From contig CAAGJI010000024.1 in the NCBI GenBank assembly GCA_900770195.1, forward strand, positions 1 through 24,949: 24,949 bases of DNA. Reading direction: 5' to 3'. The notes under the pieces were generated by a model. The model did no database searches. It worked only from the letters and a program-made list of their open reading frames with translations, and was not told the origin of the DNA. The stretch comes from Oscillospiraceae bacterium (GTDB taxonomy: Bacteria; Bacillota; Clostridia; Oscillospirales; Ruminococcaceae). Of this stretch, positions 14,254 through 21,562 are shown piece after piece. The position numbers were made by a program, and so were the translations under genes. Numbering within the stretch: position 1 is the first letter of the stretch; every line of letters starts with the position of its first letter.

Positions 14254-15798
14254 ATGTTTAAAAAGTCATTGAAAAGATTAATTGCACTTGCTGCGGCATC
14301 GGGAATAACTGTTATGTCGCTTGCTGCTTATGTGCCTGTAAGTTATGCAGCCGGAAGTTCAGCAGAGAACAGAACTTCATCTGACAAAACTTTTGATGAT
14401 GGTGTTTTAACATATACTATTGGTGATAATTATACTGTTTCAGTAACAGGCTGCGTTTCAACAACAGTAAGTGTAAACATAACCGAAAAAGTAGATGGCT
14501 ACACTGTAACATCAATAGGTGATGGTGCATTTTCAAATTGTACAAGTCTTGCAGGTGTTACAATTCCTGACAGTGTTGAAACTTTGGGAGAAGGCATTTT
14601 TTACGGCTGTACATCTCTTCAGGATATAAAAATTCCATCAAGTATAAAGGAAATACCTTCAGGAACATTTGCATATTGCACATCACTTAAAGAAGCAACA
14701 CTTGCAAAAGGTGTTGAAAAAATCGATTCAATGGCATTTTCATATTGCAGTTCACTTGAAAAAATTGAAATTCCTGACACAGTAACATCAATAGGCGACT
14801 ATGCTTTTATGTATTGCGAGGGAATAAAAGAAATAAATATTCCGAAAACTGTAACAAGTTTTACAAACGGAATATTTTACGGCTGTTCTTCACTTGAAAA
14901 ATTCACGGTTTACAAAGAACTTGAAAATGTTGGAAATTACCCGTTTCTTGGCTGTAAATCGATGAAAAATATAGAAGTTGAGGACGGAAACGAAAATTAT
15001 ATTTCTGAAAACGGTGTGCTTTTTTCATCAGACAAAAAAATACTTGTTGCATATCCATGCGGAAATGGTGAAAAATCCTATACTGTTCCTGATGAAGTCG
15101 AAGAAATAGCATCATCTGCATTTTTTGATAATGAAAATATTGAAGAAGTAAAATTCGGAAGCGGACTTAAATATATAGATGAAGGTGTTTTCGACTTTTG
15201 TTCAGCAATTAAATCTGTTCTGATACCTGAAAATGTTGTTGAAATAAAGGATAATGCATTTTCAGACTGTACAGGACTTACGGAAGTAACACTTTCTGAA
15301 GGACTTGAAACAATTGGGCAGTATGCTTTTTATAGTTGCGATAAACTTAAATCTGTAAAAGTTCCTGAAAGCGTCACATCAATAGGCGATTATGCTTTTG
15401 GATTTTTACAAAGTGAAGATGAAACAGATGATGACGGAAATTATGTTTCAAACAAAGATGATTCGTTTTCAATCTATGGTTATTCTTCATCAAAGGCAAA
15501 AAAATATGCATCAAAAAGCAATATAAAGTTTGTTTCGATGGATGTTGATTTGACAAAGGTTGTTATTGCGGTTGTTGGTGCTGCTGCTTTGATTGTTATT
15601 GCAGCATTTATGGCAAGAAGTGTTAACAAGAAAAAACGTGAAGAAGAACTTGAAGAAACTGATGAGGGATTTATCGAAGACGAAAAGCCTGAAGAAGAGA
15701 AAGATAAAGTCACAGAATATGTTAAAATCCTTGATAATGGCGGAATTGTTCATGATATGAAAAGTCATTCAGATACAGAGAACAAAGATAAGAAATAA
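14254..15798 (+). CDS. BspA-type leucine-rich-repeat membrane-anchored surface protein 3
   Basis: This 514-residue paralogue closes the operon. It has a signal peptide (ending SYA, about residue 32), about twelve LRR_5 repeats (SIGDGAFSNC, EIPSGTFAYC, SIGDYAFMYC, YIDEGVFDFC and others), the NENYISENGVLFSSD insert in mid-protein, a membrane helix (VVIAVVGAAALIVIAAFMA) and a cytoplasmic tail of about 55 residues that is strongly acidic (EELEETDEGFIEDEKPEEE), the opposite in charge to the tail of protein 2. No sortase motif. ATG 14254 lies 14 bp after the previous stop behind AAAGGA. The opposite-charge tails suggest, but do not prove, that proteins 2 and 3 associate. The terminator at 15802 follows directly. 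Confidence 0.88.
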   Translation: MFKKSLKRLIALAAASGITVMSLAAYVPVSYAAGSSAENRTSSDKTFDDGVLTYTIGDNYTVSVTGCVSTTVSVNITEKVDGYTVTSIGDGAFSNCTSLAGVTIPDSVETLGEGIFYGCTSLQDIKIPSSIKEIPSGTFAYCTSLKEATLAKGVEKIDSMAFSYCSSLEKIEIPDTVTSIGDYAFMYCEGIKEINIPKTVTSFTNGIFYGCSSLEKFTVYKELENVGNYPFLGCKSMKNIEVEDGNENYISENGVLFSSDKKILVAYPCGNGEKSYTVPDEVEEIASSAFFDNENIEEVKFGSGLKYIDEGVFDFCSAIKSVLIPENVVEIKDNAFSDCTGLTEVTLSEGLETIGQYAFYSCDKLKSVKVPESVTSIGDYAFGFLQSEDETDDDGNYVSNKDDSFSIYGYSSSKAKKYASKSNIKFVSMDVDLTKVVIAVVGAAALIVIAAFMARSVNKKKREEELEETDEGFIEDEKPEEEKDKVTEYVKILDNGGIVHDMKSHSDTENKDKK

Positions 15799-15801
15799 AA
15801 A

Positions 15802-15827
15802 AACCTCCCGAAAGGGAGGTTTTTTTT
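15802..15827. terminator. Bidirectional terminator between convergent operons
   Basis: AACCTCCC (15802-15809), a GAAA tetraloop and GGGAGGTT (15814-15821) form an 8-bp GC-rich stem, with T's on the right and A's on the left. It serves the glmS-LRR operon and the minus-strand glycan operon. Confidence 0.92.
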
Positions 15828-16563
15828 ATTTCTTTGCAAGAAAATCAGCGTATCTTTTGCAAATCTCATCTGTTTCACCAAATGCCACCATTTTGCCATG
15901 GTCAAGCCACAGAACTTTTGTTGACATTCTTTGTATCTGACTTAAAGAGTGTGAAACAAGCAGGGTTGTTGCACCGCCGTTTATTATTTCAAGCATTTTC
16001 TTTTCGCTTTTTTGTCTGAAAGCACCATCACCAACTGAAAGAACTTCATCAAGTATAAGAATTTCAGGTTTTACAAGGCAGGCAATTGAAAAAGCAAGTC
16101 TTGATTTCATACCCGATGAAAGCTGTCTGAAAAGGCGGTTCTCGTACTCTGTAAGCTCTGCAAATTCAAGTATCTGTTTATATGTGTCAATCATATATTG
16201 CTTTGTATAGCCAAGCATAGCACCTCTAAGGAAGGTGTTTTCTTTAACAGTCAAATCACCGTCAAATCCCGAAGCAAGTTCAAGCAGGGAGGCAATATTG
16301 CCTTCAATGTGTACAATGCCTTCAGTAGGCTGCATAATTCCTGAAATAACTTTTAAAAGAGTCGATTTTCCTGCACCATTTGTGCCGATAATTCCAAGAA
16401 GTTCGCCTTTTTCAAGCTTAAAAGAAACATTTTTGACAGCCTCAAACATAGAAGCTTTGTAAGTGCCTTTTATCTTGTTTATTATAACATCTTTAAGACC
16501 AAGTGTTGCAAAATCGCCTGTTTTATAGGCAACTGTAACATTTTCAACATCAATAGCAGACAT
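15826..16563 (-). CDS. Polysaccharide ABC exporter, ATP-binding subunit (Wzt/TagH-like)
   Basis: This 245-residue ATPase powers export of a lipid-linked glycan with the permease encoded just upstream. It shows Walker A GTNGAGKSTLLK, the Q-loop region, the signature LSSGMKSRLAFS, Walker B ILILDEVLSVGD and the switch His in LVSHSLSQ. The long N-terminal stretch before the first strand (FATLGLKDVIINKIKG) is typical of Wzt/KpsT/TagH proteins. The C-terminal carbohydrate-binding domain found in O8/O9a-type Wzt is absent, so recognition of a capped glycan is not expected. It is the last gene of the minus-strand operon, 20 bp after the permease, with an AAAGGA ribosome site. Confidence 0.9.
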   Translation of the reverse strand: MSAIDVENVTVAYKTGDFATLGLKDVIINKIKGTYKASMFEAVKNVSFKLEKGELLGIIGTNGAGKSTLLKVISGIMQPTEGIVHIEGNIASLLELASGFDGDLTVKENTFLRGAMLGYTKQYMIDTYKQILEFAELTEYENRLFRQLSSGMKSRLAFSIACLVKPEILILDEVLSVGDGAFRQKSEKKMLEIINGGATTLLVSHSLSQIQRMSTKVLWLDHGKMVAFGETDEICKRYADFLAKK

Positions 16564-16583
16564 AATAATTTCCTTTCAGCATA

Positions 16584-17372
16584 TTAAAGATAATACAAGA
16601 ATTTGTAGTTGTATTTGTGATAGAAAAGACAACCCACAATAAGCATAATTACAGCGTAAAACAGGCATAAAAAGTGTGTAGGAAGTCCGGGAATAGTTCC
16701 GCCTATAATTATTTCTCTGAAATATGTTATATAAACATAAAGAGGATTCAGATAAAACATCATCTGCACTTTTTCAGGATAAACATCTGTTGTATAGAAT
16801 ATAGCTGAAAGATACATAACAATAAGTGTAAATATATCATAAAGATACTGAACATCTTTGAAAATTACAAACAGTGCAGAAAGAATAAATCCAACACCTA
16901 TATTGAAAAGTATCAGACACAAAATAGGATAAATCAGCATCAGAAATTTAAATGTTATCGCTATATGGTCAAACAAAATAAATATAAACAAAATTATAAG
17001 TGTAAGTCCGAAATTTATAAGTGATGATACATTTTTCGAGAAAAGAAACATATATTTTGGCAGATTTATTTTTGAAATAATATTTGCATTCTGCATAAGC
17101 GAATACATTCCGCCATAGGTTGAATCTTTAAAGAAAGAATAAACTATATTTCCACAGAAAAGATAGATTGTATAATGCGGAGTGTTTCTTCCGAAAAACT
17201 GAGTAAATACAATACTCATAACAAGAAGCATCATAAGAGGCGATATAAGACTCCAAACCATACCCAAAACAGTACGTTTGTATTTTTTCTTAAAATCTCT
17301 TTTAACAAGTTCCTGAAAAAGGAAACTATGCTTTTTCAGCTTGTGTATCTGATTTTTTATAACATTAACCAT
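16584..17372 (-). CDS. Polysaccharide ABC exporter, permease subunit (Wzm/TagG-like)
   Basis: This 262-residue ABC-2 type membrane protein has a cytoplasmic amphipathic N-terminus (LVKRDFKKKYKRTVLGMVWSLISPL, the classic coupling segment of TagG/Wzm/KpsM proteins) and six hydrophobic segments, and ends YHKYNYKFLYYL. It pairs with the ATPase encoded 20 bp downstream to flip an undecaprenyl-linked polymer across the membrane. ATG 17372 has AAGGAG (17376-17383) that lies in the 12-bp gap after the glycosyltransferase gene, so translation is close-coupled. The exported glycan is unknown. Confidence 0.92.
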   Translation of the reverse strand: MVNVIKNQIHKLKKHSFLFQELVKRDFKKKYKRTVLGMVWSLISPLMMLLVMSIVFTQFFGRNTPHYTIYLFCGNIVYSFFKDSTYGGMYSLMQNANIISKINLPKYMFLFSKNVSSLINFGLTLIILFIFILFDHIAITFKFLMLIYPILCLILFNIGVGFILSALFVIFKDVQYLYDIFTLIVMYLSAIFYTTDVYPEKVQMMFYLNPLYVYITYFREIIIGGTIPGLPTHFLCLFYAVIMLIVGCLFYHKYNYKFLYYL

Positions 17373-17384
17373 TTCTTCTCCTTA

Positions 17385-19910
17385 TCAGCTTATGACAGCA
17401 GGTATTCTTCTTATAACTTCCTTGACAAGTTCGCCATCAACGCCTTCTTCTTCCATTTCCTCTGTTTTTGGTTTCCTTATTCTGAAATAGAATATCATTG
17501 CACTTTTTTCAAGTCTTGTTTTAGGTGACCTTACAGGCAGCATAATATGATTATCTCCCTTTTCAACCTTTGTTTCAGGTGAACTTATAACAGCAAGTTC
17601 CCTTGAATTAAAGAAATGATAACCGATATAAAGTTCATTATCACCAACAGCTTTAAAAATATCATCTGTTATTGTAATCGGGACACGTGTCCAGCAATCA
17701 CAGGCAAACTGAATGAATTTTGGAAGATGAAGGGAAAGTTTTTTTGTTTTTTCATCTTTATAAGCTATAAGTGAAGGAAAACCTCCGCCTATATTGTTGT
17801 AAGTGCGGCAATAGCTGTCAAAAACTGCTCTTTCATTAAACTGCTGTTTAACAGCCTGATTGAAAATTTTAACTTTTGCTCTGCTTTCAGCAGGTGTATT
17901 TTCATTTAAGGTTGTTGAAAATCCGTCAAATATTTTTCCTTTTTCATAAAGGTTCTGATAGAAGTTTTCAAAAAGATAATTGTCAGGGTGAATATATAAA
18001 TTCCAGTCGGATAAATTTCCAGGCCAGCCTAAAGTTACATAAGGTCTTGAAACAAATTTGTCAGGGTGATTTTTTATTCCATAGTTGAAATAAACACACC
18101 ATTCTTCATAACCCATATTTTCCATGCCCTTATGAGTTTCAACCATTTCATTAAAGATATTTTTATCAATGACTTGCGGCTGATGTGATGAATACTGACG
18201 TGTAGGGTAGCCGTTTGACATAAGAAATTCTTTTGTTCTGAAAGCACCCTCATCAAAGCTTGTGTAATGCCCGTATGAACCCTGCCATTTTTTCATATCA
18301 TAAAAATAATATCCCACATATCTTCCGTTTTCAATGAAAACATCTTCTGTTATAGGGAAAAGAGGTCTGTAATCGTCGTCGGACATAATGAAAACGTCAT
18401 CAAGACAGTCAAGACGCATCATAAGACATCTTAAAAGGAAATTTCTTGCGACGTGGTCTTTCGGAAGGGGTCTGCCGTTTAAAAGCTGGTCATCTGTTCT
18501 GAAAGTAAGTTTCAAATTGCCTTTGTAGTTTTCCTTGAAAGGTTCAACATTCCAGTCAGGACAGCAGACAATAAGTTCTTCGATGAACGGCATATACTTT
18601 TCAACATAAGGCAGCGAACGCATAATATCTTCGTGTCTTGCGGTCAGGACAACCATCTGTTTTATTCTTGCTTTTACAGTTCCGTTTCTTTGTGACTCCC
18701 TGTTTAAAATATTGTAAACATCATCAGTGGCTTCATCCCATGTGTAAGGAACAAAATTTTTCAGATTTGCCTTTTTCTTTTCGTATTCTTTCGGATTTTT
18801 AAGGGATTTATTTACAAAGTCAGCGAACGCTTTCGGGTCGGTGTTGTCGATGTAATCGGCAAAGTCTTTTCCCACTTCACGCAAAACACCAATATCAGAC
18901 GCAACAACAGGAGTTCCTTTTTCAAAGCTTTCAATAATAGGAAGACCAAAACCTTCGTTAAATGTAGGAAATGCAAGATAATAGGCATTTTTATAAAGTT
19001 CATTTATAGCCGCATCATTTGCATTTGTAATTAAGAAAAGACGCTTTTCATAAAGCGGATGATTTTTTACTTCTTCAACGAAATCTTTTATATTCCAGCC
19101 TATTCTTCCTGCAAAAACAACATTTGCTTCAAGTCCGTTATCAAGTGCATCAAGTACAAGCTTATGATTTTTTCTTGGTTCAATTGTACCAACCATAAGG
19201 ATATATTTTCCTGCATTTATTATCTCGGAAACGTCAGGATTTGGGAAAAGGTGTTTGAATTCATCATCAGGAACTTTTTCGCCGTCATCGTTTAAATGCC
19301 ATGTTATTTCAACATTTTCTGTTTCTTTGTTTTTAAAGTCAGAACCAAGAGGCATAACTTCGCAAGGAGGACATTTTTCGCCTGTTTTTTCGCAAAGTTT
19401 TTCTATCTGTTCAACAGTTGCGTTTGTATTTGTTATGATTTTATCGCAATATTTTAAAATAGCACCAAAATAAGTTGTGAAACGCATAACTGTATCTTTT
19501 TGACTGAACTGAGGGTGAGTAAGCGGAATAATATCATAAACCATTGTTATAATTTTAATACCGCAATTTTTTAAAATTGGATAAAGGTAGCTTCTTGTAA
19601 AACGTGATGACCATACAGCATCAATATCAAAGAAAATACTTCCTGCATCAAGTTCATCAAAATTTAAATATCTTGGAGTAAAACAAGCGTTTTTTGTACC
19701 TGTTTTGTCATTGTAGAAAGCATAAAAAGCTTCATTATCAATGATATTCCAGCATTGTTTTGATTGCATATAGCTTAAAAGCACAATGTCAATGTTTTCT
19801 TTTTTTACAAGCCTTGTCACAACTTTTATAACAACACGCTGAATACCTGTTGTAAAGTTTATAGCAAGGAGATTTGAAAGGTCTATATAAATTTTGGGTT
19901 TATTGTTCAT
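17385..19910 (-). CDS. Large fused glycosyltransferase (GT4 plus a second, DDD-bearing domain)
   Basis: This 841-residue cytoplasmic enzyme joins at least two domains. Residues 1-405 are a GT-B fold family 4 glycosyltransferase: TTGIQRVV near the N-terminus, VGTIEPRKNHK (about 239-249) and the donor-binding FNEGFGLPIIESFEKGTPV (from about 316). Residues about 418-690 form a second domain starting VVLTARHEDIMRSLPYVEKY, with a DDD triad (Asp511-513 in MSDDDYRPLF) typical of metal-binding GT-A transferases and a later SSHQPQVIDKNIFNEMVE that recalls Stealth-type sugar-phosphate transferases; that likeness is weak. Residues 690-841 are a beta-rich tail of unknown type. One chain could add two different units of a surface glycan. 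The start overlaps the stop of the DUF4214-like gene by 4 bp. Confidence 0.82.
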   Translation of the reverse strand: MNNKPKIYIDLSNLLAINFTTGIQRVVIKVVTRLVKKENIDIVLLSYMQSKQCWNIIDNEAFYAFYNDKTGTKNACFTPRYLNFDELDAGSIFFDIDAVWSSRFTRSYLYPILKNCGIKIITMVYDIIPLTHPQFSQKDTVMRFTTYFGAILKYCDKIITNTNATVEQIEKLCEKTGEKCPPCEVMPLGSDFKNKETENVEITWHLNDDGEKVPDDEFKHLFPNPDVSEIINAGKYILMVGTIEPRKNHKLVLDALDNGLEANVVFAGRIGWNIKDFVEEVKNHPLYEKRLFLITNANDAAINELYKNAYYLAFPTFNEGFGLPIIESFEKGTPVVASDIGVLREVGKDFADYIDNTDPKAFADFVNKSLKNPKEYEKKKANLKNFVPYTWDEATDDVYNILNRESQRNGTVKARIKQMVVLTARHEDIMRSLPYVEKYMPFIEELIVCCPDWNVEPFKENYKGNLKLTFRTDDQLLNGRPLPKDHVARNFLLRCLMMRLDCLDDVFIMSDDDYRPLFPITEDVFIENGRYVGYYFYDMKKWQGSYGHYTSFDEGAFRTKEFLMSNGYPTRQYSSHQPQVIDKNIFNEMVETHKGMENMGYEEWCVYFNYGIKNHPDKFVSRPYVTLGWPGNLSDWNLYIHPDNYLFENFYQNLYEKGKIFDGFSTTLNENTPAESRAKVKIFNQAVKQQFNERAVFDSYCRTYNNIGGGFPSLIAYKDEKTKKLSLHLPKFIQFACDCWTRVPITITDDIFKAVGDNELYIGYHFFNSRELAVISSPETKVEKGDNHIMLPVRSPKTRLEKSAMIFYFRIRKPKTEEMEEEGVDGELVKEVIRRIPAVIS

Positions 19911-20371
19911 GATTCAATACCTCTCATTTTTCTTACAGCATCTTTTATAGGTTCAGGCATTTTCTGATAAGTTTTTCTTGCAGCCTGAAGGAAAATACTT
20001 GACTGTTTAACAACGTTTTCAAGCACATTTTCATCAGAAATGATATTATCCAGATATATTTTTCCAGAGGCAGATGCTTCTTCGGAACTTATAAGTCTGC
20101 TTATAACAAGCCTTCTGAATTCTTTTTCAGGCAAAGAAGCTTTTTTCTCCCAGGATTCCAATGCTTTTGGATCAATTGGTCTGTTTAAAAGTTTTATAAA
20201 AGCAATTTTCACAAATGCAACATTTGAAGATGCTTTCATTTCGTAAAGTTCGGAAACATTCACTTCAAGCGGATTATTTTTTGAATAAGCATCAAAAATT
20301 TCAAAATCTTCTATATGATCACCGCATTTTTCTTTTGCGGCTTCATACAGCTTTTTATAGGTATCATTCAT
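19907..20371 (-). CDS. DUF4214-like protein, first gene of the glycan operon
   Basis: This 154-residue protein carries AFVKIAFIKLLNRPIDPKAL followed by SWEKK and a SLISSEE-like helix end (SRLISSEEASASG), residues about 50-105. This matches the pattern of DUF4214 (Y..LLGR.PD..GL..W ... SEE), a helical domain often found in or next to glycosyltransferases. It has no signal peptide or membrane helix. The stop overlaps the start of the glycosyltransferase (ATGA), so the two are probably made in equal amounts and may form one enzyme complex. The ribosome site AGGAG (20384-20388) is 12 bp from ATG, somewhat far. Confidence 0.7.
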   Translation of the reverse strand: MNDTYKKLYEAAKEKCGDHIEDFEIFDAYSKNNPLEVNVSELYEMKASSNVAFVKIAFIKLLNRPIDPKALESWEKKASLPEKEFRRLVISRLISSEEASASGKIYLDNIISDENVLENVVKQSSIFLQAARKTYQKMPEPIKDAVRKMRGIES

Positions 20372-20440
20372 TAAAAATTTATTCTCCTGATAATTTATTT
20401 GCTCTCTTTATAAATTTTCCCTTATTTTCCATAATATTAA

Positions 20441-20469
20441 AGTATACCATAAACAGGAGAATATGTCAA
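20441..20469 (-). promoter_or_regulatory. Sigma-A promoter of the glycan operon (minus strand)
   Basis: On the minus strand TTGACA (20469-20464), a 17-bp spacer and TATACT (20446-20441): a near-consensus promoter. The start should be near 20434. Confidence 0.85.
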
Positions 20470-20539
20470 GTTACAATGTTGAAACAAAATTGAAAAAATA
20501 TTGCAGTATAAAAAATTATAATCAATTTATTTTTTTTAG

Positions 20540-20568
20540 TTGAAAAATGCGTCTAAATCTGTTATAAT
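20540..20568 (+). promoter_or_regulatory. Sigma-A promoter of the corA-recG pair
   Basis: TTGAAA (20540-20545), 17-bp spacer and TATAAT (20563-20568). The expected start near 20575 leaves only about 11 nt before ATG 20586, which argues for ATG 20607 as the translation start. It diverges from the glycan-operon promoter 70 bp away. Confidence 0.78.
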
Positions 20569-20606
20569 AATAAGAGAATTAATTTATGCGAAAGGGTGAC
20601 GTACAT

Positions 20607-21542
20607 ATGATAAATATATACAAAACAAGTGAAGTAAACCGACTTGAAAAAGTTGACTATGCAGATGCAGGCTGTTGGATAGCCGTGACGGAACCCTCAT
20701 CGCAGGAAATAAAAACGCTTATAGACCAGTATGGGCTTGATACAGACTTTATAAAATCATCTCTTGATGACGAAGAAACATCACGAGTTGAACGAGAAGA
20801 CGACCAGACACTTATAATTGTTGATACACCTGAATCGGAACTTCGTGAAGATGATACTGTTGTTTATTATACAACTCCGCTTGCGATAATAATAAAGGAC
20901 AATATGATTTTCACAATTACACTTCGTAAAAATACTGTTATAGACGACCTGCTTAAAGGCAGAATAAGAGGCGTTACAACAGCACACAGAACGAAATTTG
21001 TTTTACAGCTTATGCTTCGTGCAAGTGCAATATATCTTCTTTATCTTCGCCAGATAGACAAGGCATCAAATGCAATTGAACAGCATCTTCATGAAGCAAC
21101 AAAAAATCAGGAAATTATTCAGCTTCTTGAACTCCAGAAATCACTTGTATACTTGTCAACATCTTTGAAATCAAACGAAACATCTCTTAATAAAATTCTT
21201 CGCGGAAGAGTTATAAAGCTTTACGAGGACGATCAGGACCTTCTTGAAGATGTGCTTATAGAAAATAAACAGGCTATAGAAATGTCATCTATTTATTCAA
21301 GCATTTTGACCAGCACAATGGAAGCTTTTTCATCTGTCATAAACAACAATATGAACAGAGTAATGTGGAGATTGACTGTTACAACAATTATTTTGGCTGT
21401 TCCAACCATTATATACAGTTTTTATGGAATGAATACAGATGACCTGCCTATAACACAGACATGGTTTCCGACGGTTATTTCGGTAATTGCTGTTATAATA
21501 GTTGCAATTGTGTTAAGCAAGTCGAAAAGTATGAGGAAATAG
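20607..21542 (+). CDS. CorA-family divalent metal ion transporter
   Basis: This 311-residue membrane protein belongs to the CorA superfamily of Mg2+/Co2+ (or Zn2+) channels. The N-terminal two thirds form the cytoplasmic alpha/beta and long-helix funnel (for instance LQLMLRASAIYLLYLRQIDK), and two C-terminal membrane helices flank the hallmark YGMN at 273-276. The loop after it, TDDLPITQ, is acidic. ATG 20607 is chosen over 20586 because AAAGGG (20591-20596) lies at the right distance and the promoter is too close to 20586. recG follows after 20 bp with no terminator. The metal carried is not evident, and no metal riboswitch is seen in the short leader. Confidence 0.9.
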   Translation: MINIYKTSEVNRLEKVDYADAGCWIAVTEPSSQEIKTLIDQYGLDTDFIKSSLDDEETSRVEREDDQTLIIVDTPESELREDDTVVYYTTPLAIIIKDNMIFTITLRKNTVIDDLLKGRIRGVTTAHRTKFVLQLMLRASAIYLLYLRQIDKASNAIEQHLHEATKNQEIIQLLELQKSLVYLSTSLKSNETSLNKILRGRVIKLYEDDQDLLEDVLIENKQAIEMSSIYSSILTSTMEAFSSVINNNMNRVMWRLTVTTIILAVPTIIYSFYGMNTDDLPITQTWFPTVISVIAVIIVAIVLSKSKSMRK

Positions 21543-21562
21543 AAAAATATCAGGAGGCAGAT

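Noticed and set aside
20586..20606. ATG 20586 as corA start
   Set aside because: It would leave only about 11 nt of leader with no ribosome site; AAAGGG serves ATG 20607.
21461..21562. N-terminal extension of RecG into corA
   Set aside because: AGGAGG directly precedes ATG 21563, and that start gives the usual RecG length.
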